Notes: a model not told the origin generated them from the letters alone. DNA of 64,000 nt from Neobacillus dielmonensis (GCF_000612665.1 NZ_HG942082.1:114419-178418); one strand, 5' to 3'; counted from the stretch's first letter, positions 48,176 through 58,320 are shown. Translations and numbers: made by a program.

Positions 48176-50098
48176 TTAATCCAAGCTCTTCGGCCGGGCG
48201 TTTTCTACCACCTGATAGCCGCCGATATTTTCTACCTGCGCCTTAAATACAGGCGATTGAATGATGCTGACCAGCAGTTGGCCCGACTCACTTTCGTAAA
48301 ACTCACGCGTCATCAGCAGGTCATATTCCTCATCGGCCACCGGAATAAAATCCAAACCCATTGCCTTTGCTGCTGGATAAATTCCCAGACCCACACCATG
48401 AGCGTCCCCTTTTACTTCCGCTGCGACAGCTAAGTGGGAAAACATCTCGCGTTCATAGCCGGTAATCTGTTCCGCGTCCAATCCTGCCTCTTCAAGGAGC
48501 AGATCAAACAAGATTCTCGTTCCAGCTCCTTTTTGCCGGTTCACAAAGTTCGCATCAACCCGCAGCAAATCAGCAGCTGACCCAATTCCCAGCGGATTTC
48601 CTGCTGGCAAAATCCAGCCCTGCTTCCGTTTCAAAAATGGATACAGCACAACATCCTGTCCAGCCAGCATTCTTTTTACATAAGAAATATTATATTGCTT
48701 GGTTTCCGGGTCGAGCAAGTGAATGCCGGCGACATGGGCCTCGCCTTTGCGGATCGCCATGATGCCCGCCATACTGCCGACGTGGGAAGAAACAATTTTC
48801 CTATCCGTCTCCACCCGTTTCAATTGAGATGATAACAGGTCAATGGTCATGTCGTGACTTCCGGTAAACACGATCGCTTTGCGAATTTCATCGAGCGGGC
48901 GGAGCAGTTCCACTTCTGCCACTTCACCCTGCTCGTAGCCAATTACATCCGGCGGAACGATTAACAAGCCATCAGCCCTTACGTACGACATGGTCACACC
49001 CGCCGCTCTTGTTAGCGGATTGGCCACATACTCACCGTTGATATAGCCGATATTCATTCGGACAAAGTCTTCCACACCCATTGAGGAAACGATACGCCGG
49101 CCCAGTTTGACCTGTACCGTTTGCCGTTTTGGTACCGGAATCCCTAGATATTTGCAAACCAAAGGCTGGACAAACCATTCTAAAGCCAGATAGGCGGAAA
49201 CAGGATATCCCGGCACCCCGACCACGACGGTACCGTTTATTTTTCCTAAAATCACCGGTTTTCCAGGCCGTGCGGCGACCCCATGGGTAAAAACAGTGCC
49301 GATTTCCTCAATAATGTGGACCGTGAAGTCCTTCCTGCCTGCCGAAGAGCCAGCATTGATGACGATGATATCGGAGGTTTTTGCTGCTTCTAAAAGAACC
49401 TGCTTAATTTGCTCAGGTTCATCCTTTACGATGGGATGAAGCTTTGGTTCACCGCCCCACTCCTTAATAAAGCCACTAAACACGGTCCCGTTGAACTCGA
49501 CAATTTTTCCGGGCGTCATTTCTAAACCGGCTTCCACCAATTCATTGCCTGTCGGAATGACGGTGACGACTGGCTTTTTCACAACACGGACAACCAGCTC
49601 CTGAGAGGCCAGTAATATCCCTATGTCAGCCGGACGCAGCATATGTCCTTGTGGAAACAACATTTCCTCCTGGACGATATCCTCGCCAATCGGGCGGATA
49701 TGCTGCCAAGGCGTGGCTGGTTCAATGATTTCAATTATCTCGTCATCCACGATATGAACATTTTCAATCATAATCACTGCATTAAACGGCGACGGAATCG
49801 CATTTCCCGTATCGACATACACGAATTGCGTCCCATTCTTCAAATAAAGCGGTGTTTGTTCGTGGGCTCCATAGGTGCTCTCCGCCACCACGGCAACCCC
49901 GTCCATGGCCGAAGCATGGTAATGTGGTGTTGATACGCGGGCAAAAATTGGTTCCGCTGTAACAAGGCCCAAAGCCTCCGTCACCGGGATTGTTTCGACA
50001 TCAGGGGTCACATCGAACGCTTCAAGCAATTCTTCCCGGGCTTTGTGCCGGGGCTTGTCTTCCAAATACACTTTTCGTTTGAATTTTTGCTGTTCCAT
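48176..50098 (-). CDS. MoeA-like molybdenum insertase fused to a periplasmic-binding-like domain
   Basis: 640 residues. About 1-405 is MoeA (STPHYHASAMDGVAV, PTGNELVEAG, NAGSSAGRKDFT, GVPGYPVSAYLALEW), the enzyme that ligates molybdate to adenylated molybdopterin. About 425-630 is a LysR-substrate/PBP-like domain (GSHDMTIDLLSSQL, NRQKGAGTRILFDLLL) also found on some archaeal and clostridial MoeA and on molybdate or tungstate sensors. It probably binds an oxyanion or cofactor; that is inference. A plain MoeA follows upstream. Confidence 0.88.
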   Translation of the reverse strand: MEQQKFKRKVYLEDKPRHKAREELLEAFDVTPDVETIPVTEALGLVTAEPIFARVSTPHYHASAMDGVAVVAESTYGAHEQTPLYLKNGTQFVYVDTGNAIPSPFNAVIMIENVHIVDDEIIEIIEPATPWQHIRPIGEDIVQEEMLFPQGHMLRPADIGILLASQELVVRVVKKPVVTVIPTGNELVEAGLEMTPGKIVEFNGTVFSGFIKEWGGEPKLHPIVKDEPEQIKQVLLEAAKTSDIIVINAGSSAGRKDFTVHIIEEIGTVFTHGVAARPGKPVILGKINGTVVVGVPGYPVSAYLALEWFVQPLVCKYLGIPVPKRQTVQVKLGRRIVSSMGVEDFVRMNIGYINGEYVANPLTRAAGVTMSYVRADGLLIVPPDVIGYEQGEVAEVELLRPLDEIRKAIVFTGSHDMTIDLLSSQLKRVETDRKIVSSHVGSMAGIMAIRKGEAHVAGIHLLDPETKQYNISYVKRMLAGQDVVLYPFLKRKQGWILPAGNPLGIGSAADLLRVDANFVNRQKGAGTRILFDLLLEEAGLDAEQITGYEREMFSHLAVAAEVKGDAHGVGLGIYPAAKAMGLDFIPVADEEYDLLMTREFYESESGQLLVSIIQSPVFKAQVENIGGYQVVENARPKSLD

Positions 50099-50109
50099 GT
50101 CTGCTCCCC

Positions 50110-51342
50110 CTATCTCGATGAAATCACAGGAACGTATTCACCCTGTAATACGCCCTCTTTTGCTGAAAGAATTTCGACAATCCCATCGCTTTTCACCAGC
50201 GTGGTAATCAAGCCGGATTTGCCGATAATCGGCTCGGCCCACCATTCTTCGTCCCGTTCCTCTAAGCGGACACGGACATAATCGGCCCGGCCCATGGAAG
50301 AGGCGATGTTTTTGGTCATCCGGGCATAGATTCGGTCCGGCTTTCGCTCAATTTTTTCGCCCTTTAATTTTCGCAGAATCCGCAATCCGAATAATTGAAA
50401 AATAATCATCGCGGAGGCTGGGTGTCCCGGAAGACCGATTACTGGCTTGCCGTCGGCCATCGCCAGGATTGTCGGCTTGCCCGGTTTGATCGAGATGCCG
50501 TGAACAAACACACCAGGTGCTCCTAATGACTGAATCACTTCGGTTGTGTAATCCTTGGCCCCGACAGAGCTGCCGCCGGAAAGGATTAAACAATCGACCT
50601 GTTCATATAGCTCGCGGGCCCGCCGTTTAAATTCTTCATAGTCATCTTTGACGATGCCGCCGTAGATGACCTCAACATCTGATTCATTGGCCAATCCCGC
50701 AATCGTCAAATAGTTGATATCGCGAATCTGCCCCATTTCGAGGGTTCGCGTTTGATATGGCACAATTTCGTCACCTGAGGACAAATAACCGGCCTTTAGC
50801 TTGCGGTACACCTTTACCTGCGTAATTCCCAGCGAAGCCAAGGCGCCGAGTTCCTGCGGCCGTAATTTGGTTCCTTTATCTAAAACGACTTCGCCCGCGC
50901 GGATATCTTCGCCGGCACGGATGACATTTTCCCCGGGTGCGATTTGCTTGTACATATTTAGCAAACCATCCGCATCCTCACAGTGCTCAATCATGATTAC
51001 GCTGTCACTGCCCGCAGGAAGCATTCCTCCCGTGGGAATATACACGGCCTGGCCTGGACCTACCTTTACCGAAGGAACCTCGCCCATTTTTACCTCTCCA
51101 ACCACTGTGACAAAGCCGGGCATTGATTCCGATGAACCATACGTGTCTTTTGCCCGGACGGCATAGCCGTCGACAGTCGATCGGTCAAAACCCGGTACAT
51201 TTTCTTTTGCCAAAACCGGCTCCGCAAGAATATAGTGAAGGGCTTCCGAAAGCTCCCTAATCTCGGTTTGCTCAAGTGCTTTTACCTGTTCATCAATTAA
51301 ACCAAAGGTTTCTTCCACTGTTTTTACCTTGAAAAATTGCAT
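50110..51342 (-). CDS. moeA: Molybdopterin molybdenumtransferase MoeA
   Basis: 410 residues with all MoeA domains: PGFDRSTVDGYAVRA (about 52-66), PTGGMLPAGSDSVI, GYLSSGDEI, ILSGGSSVGAKDYT (about 250-263), and PGHPASAM near 305. The start MQFFKVKTVEETF is chosen by homology; the ribosome site AGGGGG is 12 bases away. Paralogue of the fused MoeA downstream. The two may serve different steps or metals. Confidence 0.92.
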   Translation of the reverse strand: MQFFKVKTVEETFGLIDEQVKALEQTEIRELSEALHYILAEPVLAKENVPGFDRSTVDGYAVRAKDTYGSSESMPGFVTVVGEVKMGEVPSVKVGPGQAVYIPTGGMLPAGSDSVIMIEHCEDADGLLNMYKQIAPGENVIRAGEDIRAGEVVLDKGTKLRPQELGALASLGITQVKVYRKLKAGYLSSGDEIVPYQTRTLEMGQIRDINYLTIAGLANESDVEVIYGGIVKDDYEEFKRRARELYEQVDCLILSGGSSVGAKDYTTEVIQSLGAPGVFVHGISIKPGKPTILAMADGKPVIGLPGHPASAMIIFQLFGLRILRKLKGEKIERKPDRIYARMTKNIASSMGRADYVRVRLEERDEEWWAEPIIGKSGLITTLVKSDGIVEILSAKEGVLQGEYVPVISSR

Positions 51343-51358
51343 TGCCCGCCAATACCCC

Positions 51359-51958
51359 CTAACTTTCGCTAGCAGCCTGCCGTTTCGCATCCTCATATTC
51401 ACTTGGATGGTTCATGTTGAAAAAGGTTTTCTCTATATCTAACTGGCTAAAACTGCCAAGTTGTTTCTCCGTTAAGTATAACACGTTTAACTGGTCCAAG
51501 AGGTGTTTCATCCGAAGATTTCCTGACTTTATACAGGATTCGGCTGCCATTGCCACTCTTTTATGATAAACGGCAAATAACGGGTGCTGTTTGCCCTCGA
51601 TGACAGGTATGACCGCATCATAATTCTGGGCGTGTGTTACCAAGGCATGTGCAAGTTCACCTGAGACAAACGGCATGTCGCAGGCAGCAAGTAGATTCAT
51701 ATCGGATTCGGACGCCAGCAAGCCGGCATGGAGGCCAGCGAGCGGCCCCATGCCGGGATAATGGTCAGACGTGACTTTTAAGCCTAAAAATTCATAGCTT
51801 TTAGGTTCATTGGTTACTAAAATCATTTCGTTAAAGTAACTTTTTAGCCTATCTCTGATTCTTTCAATATTGGGTTGGTCGTTTATTTTTAGCAAGGCCT
51901 TATTACTGCCCATCCTGCTTGATTTCCCGCCGGATAAAATAATTGCTCCAGCTTTCAT
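51359..51958 (-). CDS. mobA: Molybdenum cofactor guanylyltransferase
   Basis: Adds GMP to Mo-molybdopterin to give the bis-MGD cofactor of the DMSO reductase family, to which FdhA belongs. 199 residues. Nucleotide-binding IILSGGKSSRMGSNKALL (about 6-23) and AACDMPFVS (metal aspartate) are clear. Its presence in this cluster matches the cofactor need of the formate dehydrogenase. Confidence 0.92.
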   Translation of the reverse strand: MKAGAIILSGGKSSRMGSNKALLKINDQPNIERIRDRLKSYFNEMILVTNEPKSYEFLGLKVTSDHYPGMGPLAGLHAGLLASESDMNLLAACDMPFVSGELAHALVTHAQNYDAVIPVIEGKQHPLFAVYHKRVAMAAESCIKSGNLRMKHLLDQLNVLYLTEKQLGSFSQLDIEKTFFNMNHPSEYEDAKRQAASES

Positions 51959-51972
51959 GCTGCAACACCTGC

Positions 51973-52782
51973 TTAATTAGTTTGCTTTTTCTCACCAACG
52001 CTAGAGTACCCTTGTTCTTGAGCCACATAATCTAGATGTATGGAGTTTAAATCCATTAGGGCCGCTGACGGTTTTTCAATATATTGCCTAGTATCTATGA
52101 TTTTAATATAGCCATTGCATTCACCGCAAACCTGTATCTGTGAAACAGGGTCGCCTTCAATCGTCAAAAAATGGATTTTTTCATGGTCGGTGTTGCCGCA
52201 ATGCGAGCATTCCAGGCGGCGCCCATTCCAATGGGCATGACAGCGCGGACAATGGACCACCTTTTTGCCCTCGGCTTCCAGTACGGCCAACCGCACGGGC
52301 TCACCGCATACCGGGCAGCCGGCACCAGGCATGGCATGACTAATCGCATGCTGGGTCTTTTCAGCAGTCAGCTGCAGATACGGGCGGAGTGCGGTTTCCG
52401 CTAGGAACGGCGGAATCCACTGCTCTAGGCCATGTTCCTCGGAAAATTTTTCAAAATAGGTTTGGTTAAAGGAATAAGCCTCTTCAATCCAGCGGATGAC
52501 AGTTTCGTCTGTTAACACAGACCGGACCGCGGCTAAATTCGGCTCGAGTTCAGGGTTATTGGTAATCAGTGTTACGTTTAACTCCTCTATCCACTGTAAG
52601 AATAGTGAAATATCAAAATCAATCGCCGTTAACGAGACAATAGGCACCCCTGCTGCTATTGCCGCTTGATCGATGCTGGGGCGAATCGTCTCGGGGTCAA
52701 TGGTTTGCTTCCAGTGCTCCTGCAATTGGACAATCTGTTTTTGCAGCTCCTGGTACTCTTTTGAAACAACCGATTTTATCAT
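51973..52782 (-). CDS. fdhE: Formate dehydrogenase accessory protein FdhE
   Basis: 269 residues. The rubredoxin-like metal sites are GCPVCGEP, HCPRCHAHW, ECSHCGNT and VCGECNGY (about residues 154-236), four CxxC motifs as in FdhE proteins required for maturation of Tat-exported formate dehydrogenases. Supports the view that the neighbouring FdhA works outside the membrane. Confidence 0.9.
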   Translation of the reverse strand: MIKSVVSKEYQELQKQIVQLQEHWKQTIDPETIRPSIDQAAIAAGVPIVSLTAIDFDISLFLQWIEELNVTLITNNPELEPNLAAVRSVLTDETVIRWIEEAYSFNQTYFEKFSEEHGLEQWIPPFLAETALRPYLQLTAEKTQHAISHAMPGAGCPVCGEPVRLAVLEAEGKKVVHCPRCHAHWNGRRLECSHCGNTDHEKIHFLTIEGDPVSQIQVCGECNGYIKIIDTRQYIEKPSAALMDLNSIHLDYVAQEQGYSSVGEKKQTN

Positions 52783-52812
52783 CGTTGCTGCACCTCTTTT
52801 ATTAAAATTAGA

Positions 52813-52845
52813 GAGTGGCTGTCTTTATAAGACAGACAGCCACTC
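52813..52845 (-). terminator. Stem-loop between the cytochrome b gene and fdhE
   Basis: GAGTGGCTGTCT pairs with AGACAGCCACTC (perfect 12-bp stem, nine-base loop). Only UCUAAUUUU follows. Probably sets a lower expression of the downstream cofactor genes or protects the structural-gene mRNA. Confidence 0.7.
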
Positions 52846-52853
52846 ATTCCCGG

Positions 52854-53558
52854 TTACGCTTCTTTTTTAAATTTTGGATCGTCTAAGTCTGGGAAATTGC
52901 CTTGCTTGACTTCTTCATCATACCAGTCAGCGTAGTGGCCTTTTGCCCACCAAGCAGGAACCTTACCGGTCACCACTCCAGACCAGCCTGGACGTGAATG
53001 TTTGTGAATGACACTGAGATACACGTGGCCAACAATAACGGCAATCCCTAAACCAAAGCCAATATTGTGAAGAACGTAGCCCCATTGAACTAGCGCTCTC
53101 GGGAAGAATTGCGGCAACCACATGGTAAATCCTGAAGCAATAACCAGAATCGCACAGAACATTTGTAGAATCGAGTTAATTTTCTCTCCGGCATTAAAGA
53201 ACGTTTGTTTTACATGGCAAAACTTGAAGCCAAATAATTCTTTAACAAAGTTCCCAAAAAAAGCAATGTCGCGCTTTTTCCAAGTGATTAATTCTTTTAT
53301 CCACATGACCAGGAATTTTGGACTGAATATCGCCAGGATCAAGGTTGGCGTAATGAAAATAACTGCGAAGATTCGGTGCAACAGCCGTGCACCTTCTGGA
53401 CCGCCAAAAACAGGATAGAGCCAATCGAAAAATTCCGTATACATAGGCAGAGCCGTGAAATAAAGCGCGAAGAAGGCAATGCCATTGATCGCATGGGCCC
53501 AAACAAATGCCTTTGGAAAGCGGCGGATTTTTACATCCGGTTTATTTTGATTACTCAT
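52854..53558 (-). CDS. Formate dehydrogenase subunit gamma (membrane cytochrome b)
   Basis: 234 residues, four to five membrane helices with histidines for two b-type haems (for example AHAINGIAFFAL at about 22-33, LHRIFAVIF, LHNIGFGLGIAVIVGHVYLSVIH near 170-192). Passes electrons from the iron-sulfur subunit to menaquinone. FdnI-like. ATG at 53558 with GGAGGTC upstream; overlaps fdhB by eight bases. Confidence 0.9.
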   Translation of the reverse strand: MSNQNKPDVKIRRFPKAFVWAHAINGIAFFALYFTALPMYTEFFDWLYPVFGGPEGARLLHRIFAVIFITPTLILAIFSPKFLVMWIKELITWKKRDIAFFGNFVKELFGFKFCHVKQTFFNAGEKINSILQMFCAILVIASGFTMWLPQFFPRALVQWGYVLHNIGFGLGIAVIVGHVYLSVIHKHSRPGWSGVVTGKVPAWWAKGHYADWYDEEVKQGNFPDLDDPKFKKEA

Positions 53559-54372
53559 GGCCCTGACCTCCATCCTGATCTTTATTCTTCCTGGAGATAA
53601 TATTGTTTGTAACAAATGCTCCTACTAAAGCCATTGTCGTGGCTCCAAGCATCATCTTGCCGATCGGCTGTGCGTAATCCTTCCAGACCACTGCAGAGGT
53701 TGGCACCTTAGGATTTTCAGGAAGTCCGTAAACAGATGGCTTCTCTGCTAACACATAAATGGTATGGGTTCCGCCAACTCCTTGTGGATTGTACACTTGA
53801 GCATTAGGGAAACGTCCTTTTATTTCTTGAACCCGCTGTTCTGCTTTCTTGAGCATGGCAGTTTCTTCGCCAAATTCCAGAGAACCAGTATGGCAGGTGG
53901 TTACGCAGGCAGGCTGCAGGCCTTCTTCCAAGCGGTCCGTACACATCGTGCATTTTTGCGATTTTCGGTATTTATCACCGTTTTTATCGACATATTCTTT
54001 CAACGAAATGACTTCGAACGGACAGTTTTGCACACAGTAGCCGCAGCCGACACATTTGTCATGATCAATGACAACGGTGCCGTATTTGGTATAGCTGATG
54101 GCATTTTCTGGACAGACCTTTTCGCAGGCGGCATCGGTGCAATGGAAGCAGGCGGAATGTCGGAACAGGTATTCTAAGTCGCCTTTGCCATTCTCGTGCT
54201 CGATATACTGCATGACATTCCAGGTGTCAGCCGATACCTTTGGATGAGACTGGACACTGCCCTGGAAATCTTGCGGGTCTGCCGGCAGGTCGTTCCAGTT
54301 TTTGCAGGCTACCATACAGGCACGGCAGCCATCACATTTGGTTACATCGACGTATTTCATATATTTTGTCAT
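53551..54372 (-). CDS. fdhB: Formate dehydrogenase iron-sulfur (beta) subunit
   Basis: 273 residues. Four 4Fe-4S cluster motifs: CDGCRACMVACKNW (about 14), CFHCTDAACEKVCP (about 75), CVGCGYCVQNCP (about 107) and CTMCTDRLEEGLQPACVTTC (about 140). A single membrane helix near the C-terminus (about 232-250) anchors it, as in E. coli FdnH. Carries electrons from FdhA to the cytochrome b subunit. Confidence 0.93.
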   Translation of the reverse strand: MTKYMKYVDVTKCDGCRACMVACKNWNDLPADPQDFQGSVQSHPKVSADTWNVMQYIEHENGKGDLEYLFRHSACFHCTDAACEKVCPENAISYTKYGTVVIDHDKCVGCGYCVQNCPFEVISLKEYVDKNGDKYRKSQKCTMCTDRLEEGLQPACVTTCHTGSLEFGEETAMLKKAEQRVQEIKGRFPNAQVYNPQGVGGTHTIYVLAEKPSVYGLPENPKVPTSAVVWKDYAQPIGKMMLGATTMALVGAFVTNNIISRKNKDQDGGQGHE

Positions 54373-54374
54373 TG

Positions 54375-57359
54375 TTACGCCCTCCTAACATCGCAGAGGA
54401 ATGCTTTATATTCAGGAATCATCGTATTGGCATCCCCAATATGCGGAGTCAGGCGGTTGGCCGTCGCGCCTGTGGCATACCCTTTAAAGCCAAAATGCCA
54501 TGGCATACCGATTTGGTGGACTTGTTTTCCTCTTACCTTAAATGGTTTATACCGCTTCGTGACCATCGCATAGGCTTCAATTTCGCCGCGGGCTGAAGTG
54601 ACTACAATTTTATCTTTATTCTTGATGCCTTTTTCTTTCGCCAGTTCTTCGCTAATTTCCACAAACATGTGGCCGGCAAGCTCGGACAACCATTCCTGGT
54701 TCCGGGTCATGGTTCCGGACTGCCAGTGTTCGCTGACCCGGTATGTGGTGGCCACGATTGGATAATCGGACTTAAATCCTCGCTTATTGAAGTCCCCTTC
54801 GAAAAGCGTGATCGCCGGGTTGATTTCCTGACTGGAGAAAGCATTTGGCATTGGACTTTCATATGGTTCATAATGCTCAGGGAATGGACCGTCATTCAGA
54901 GTAGGCGCAAACAATAACGCCACGCCGTCTTTGTTCATCATAAACGCGCCCGTGCCGCCAGGAGCAGCTGGTGCTGTGTCTGCTTTAAAGTCAGGCACGT
55001 CATTGCCGACCCATTTGTTTTGGAGGCTATCCCACCAAATTACCGCTTTTTCCTTGCTCCAAGGATTGCCGTTTGCATCCGCGGAAGCGCGGTTGTAAAT
55101 GATTCGGCGGTTCATAGGCCATGCGAATGACCAGTTCAAATAGTGATGGCCGCCTGTGTCTTTATTGTCACGGTTCTTGGATTTGTTCTTGCCTTCTTCA
55201 GGATAGAAACCGGAATAAATCCAGTTGCCGCTCGAAGTCGTGCCATCATCTTTCAAGGCACCGAAACCAGGCAGCAGTTTTCCTGTTGTCAGGTCATAGC
55301 CATTGATTTCTTTTGCTACTAGATCGATATCTGGAACATCACCGGTACCATAGTTCCAATCAAGCGCCAAGAACGGTTTGTCCGCCGATTTGCTGCTTCC
55401 GGCATATAGTTTTTTCAGTTTTGTTGCCAGTTCATGGATGATATCAAGATCCGGTCTTGCCTCGCCTCTAGAATCAATCGCCTTCCAGCGGTATTGCATC
55501 CAGCGCGAGCTGTTTGAGATGCTGCCTTCTTTTTCAAAAGAAGCACTAGCAGGGAGCAGGAACACTTCTGTCTTGATGTCTGCCGGGTTGCTTCCGGCTG
55601 CTTTTTGCCAGAACGCTGAGCTTTCGGTTTCCCACAGGTCAATGGCAACGAGCCATTTTAGTTTACCTAACGCTTCTTTTTCCTTACCGGCGTTTGGCCC
55701 GCCGACTACCGGGTTGGTGCCGAAGAAGAACGCTCCGTCAAGCCCGCCATCATACATTGTTTTAAACAGATTGATATGTGAATAGTTTTTGTTGCCTTTT
55801 GGCAGGAAGTGATAGCCAAATTCATTATCCTTTGTGGCGTTGCTGCCATACCATGCTTTTAGCAGGCTGACGACGAATTTAGGTTTGTTGCTCCAGTAGC
55901 CAGAGACAGGTGTTTCTTTTGCCAAATAGCCGGCTAACGTCGCGTGCTCAGGCACAGTGGCTTTTGGTGAAGCAAGGTAGCCAGTAAGGTTATCGTATAA
56001 CAAGCCAAAGTCCGTTGACCCTTGAACATTGGACTCACCGCGCATCGCGTTAATGCCGCCGCCAGGGATGCCGATGTTGCCTAACAATAGCTGAAGGATC
56101 GCATAAATACGGACGTTTTGCGATCCGACCGTATGCTGGGTTGCTCCCATCGCATACATGATCGTGCCGGATTTTCCGGCTTTTCCTGTCGCACAGAAGG
56201 TTTTACATACATTCAAGTAGTCTTCCTTCGGTGTTCCGGTTACCGCTGTAACGGTGTCCACGTCGTAGCGGGAATAATGTTTCTTCATTAACTGGAAGAC
56301 GGAACGAGGATGTTCTAAGGTCATATCCTTGACAGGTGTTCCATCCGGGTTTGATTCCAATGCCCATTTTGTTTTATCATAACTGCGTTTTGCTTCATCA
56401 TAGCCAGAGAACAGACCATCCTTGAATTCATAGCCTTCTTTGACGATGAAGGAAGCATTTGTATAGTTAGCCACATACTCCTTGTGGATGAGATTGTTAT
56501 CAAGTGCATACTTAATCATGCCGCCAACAAACGGAATATCGGTACCTGAACGGAGGGAGGCATAAACATCTGCCTGCGACGATGTTCTCGTGAACCGCGG
56601 GTCAACCGAGATGATTTTTCCGCCGTTTTCTCTTGCTTTGGTCAGCCATCTAAAGCTGATGACATGATTTTCTGCAGGGTTGGCGCCAATAATCAACGCA
56701 CAATCGGTATGCTGCAGATCATTCCAATGGTTAGTCATTGCTCCACGTCCAAATGTAGGTGCCAGACCGGCAACCGTTGAACTATGTCATATGCGTGCCT
56801 GGTGTTCTAGGTAGGTTACACCAAGCCCTCTCATAAGTTTCGAGAGCAAATAGGTTTCTTCGTTATCCAGTGCCGCGCCGCCAAGGCTGGCAATCTTTTC
56901 GGTTTTATTGACAGTGATGCCGTTTTCTGTTTCGACAAACGATGCGTCCCTTGTTTCTTTTGTTCGTTTGGCAATGGTGTCGAGCATCCAGTTCCAATCT
57001 TTTTCTACCCACTTATCACTGCCTGGTGCACGATAAAGTGGTTTGGTCAGTCGTTTTTCAGAAGTGTACAGTTGTCTAAGTGTGGTTCCCTTGCTGCAAA
57101 GTTTTCCTTCGTTAATTGGGTTATCCGGATCCCCTTCCGTATAAACCACAGTATTGTCTTTGGTATGGACGAGAATTCCGCATCCGACACCACAGAAACA
57201 GCAAATGGTTGGTGTTACAGTAGCTTTGGCAATTTTAAATCCTTTCGATTGGGCATAGGCTTTTTTCTCATTAAAGCCGAGTTCCACCACTGCCAACGTT
57301 ACAGCAGTTGCGCCAGAAAGCTTTAAAAATTGCCGGCGGTTTAAGTTTATTTCAACCAT
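54375..57359 (-). CDS. fdhA: Selenocysteine-containing formate dehydrogenase catalytic subunit (Tat-exported)
   Basis: Oxidises formate to CO2 at a Mo(W)-bis-MGD centre. Read through the in-frame UGA at 56789-56787 as Sec191, the frame is 994 residues, the usual length of FdnG/FdoG-type subunits. Upstream is EHQARI and downstream HSSTVAGLAPTFGRGAMTNHW, the exact setting of Sec in these enzymes. N-terminal twin-arginine signal NRRQFLKLSG (7-16), 4Fe-4S cysteines C53, C56, C60 and C88. The bases after UGA form a canonical SECIS. ATG at 57359 has GGAAGGAG upstream. An automatic caller would split the gene at 56787 and restart at 56738. Confidence 0.95.
56758..56775 (-). promoter_or_regulatory. 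Bacterial SECIS element of fdhA
   Basis: GGTTGCCGGTCTGGCACC on the minus strand folds as GGU-(bulged U)-GCC, loop GGUCU, GGC-ACC. It starts 11 bases after the UGA. Loop, bulge and distance are the same as in the E. coli fdhF SECIS bound by SelB. Confidence 0.92.
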
Positions 57360-57434
57360 CACTATTCTCCTTCCCTTAATATGAATAGACATCCCAATTT
57401 GATTTTTCTCTCTCTATCTAGTTTTTGGCTGTTG

Positions 57435-58211
57435 TTAATTCCCCCCTTCAAGGCTTAATTCGAATACTGGTTTTATGCTAACGTCATTTTGCACTCTGCC
57501 TGCAGAGGTATAAATCGTGGCCATTTTCCCTCTTAAATAGCCGACGACCTCTACGTTTAAGTACCGGGCCAGCTGGACCGCCTGCTTGGTGGCAGCAGTA
57601 CGTGAGCCGATGACAGGAAAGCCAAATTTGGCTGCTTTGGAGAGCATCTCATAGGAAACTCTCCCTGTAGTCAACAGGATGGTCTGCTCTGGGTCTAATT
57701 GCTTTCTCAGGGCATAACCAATAATTTTATCGACGGCATTGTGGCGGCCAATATCTTCGCGGATTGTAATCGTGCCGTCTGCTTCGACAATGCAGGCCCC
57801 ATGCATGCCGCCCGTTTCAAGATAGAACGGAGAGTTTTGAGCAAATTCGCTGCGTTTTTTTAATAAATAGCTAAGTTTATAGCTTTTATTGGAAACAATT
57901 TTTTCAAACTGCTTGACATCAGTCATTGAAAAGAACGTGACACCCCTGCCGCAGCCTGCGGTATAGTGTCTTTTCTTTGAAAAAAATTGCTCTTCTTCAA
58001 AATCAGAACGGAGTGTCATATGAATGATTCCCATTTCCTCATTGACAGAGATGGACTCCACATCCCGAGCATCCTGAATAAATCCCTCTGAATATAAGTA
58101 CCCATATGCCCAATCCTCCAAATCAAATTTGGTCAACTGGAAAACAGCAATTTCATAGCCGTTGATAACGAGTGTAATCGGATATTCATCAGGGCAGCCT
58201 TTGTGATTCAT
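57435..58211 (-). CDS. fdhD: Formate dehydrogenase accessory sulfurtransferase FdhD
   Basis: FdhD passes sulfur from a cysteine desulfurase to the bis-MGD cofactor before it enters formate dehydrogenase. 258 residues. The cysteine loop is TAGCGRGVTF (about 83-92); only one of the two cysteines of the E. coli CxxC is present. REDIGRHNAVDKIIG and TTGRVSYEMLSKA are family signatures. ATG at 58211 has AGGAGGGG; a 37-residue upstream extension is rejected. First gene of the cluster. Confidence 0.93.
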   Translation of the reverse strand: MNHKGCPDEYPITLVINGYEIAVFQLTKFDLEDWAYGYLYSEGFIQDARDVESISVNEEMGIIHMTLRSDFEEEQFFSKKRHYTAGCGRGVTFFSMTDVKQFEKIVSNKSYKLSYLLKKRSEFAQNSPFYLETGGMHGACIVEADGTITIREDIGRHNAVDKIIGYALRKQLDPEQTILLTTGRVSYEMLSKAAKFGFPVIGSRTAATKQAVQLARYLNVEVVGYLRGKMATIYTSAGRVQNDVSIKPVFELSLEGGN

Positions 58212-58320
58212 GGTTTCCCCTCCTTTTGTTCTAGTAAAAAAGCGTTCCTTTGGTTTTTTAAATAAACCTTGTAAATCCATTTTAAAACTTATTTCCCACA
58301 GTAACTCCCAAGAAAATGAC

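Noticed and set aside
54375..57392. fdhA looked like two separate genes or a pseudogene with an internal stop
   Set aside because: The stop is UGA in the exact Sec position, flanking residues match the enzyme family on both sides in one frame, and a SECIS follows at the right distance.
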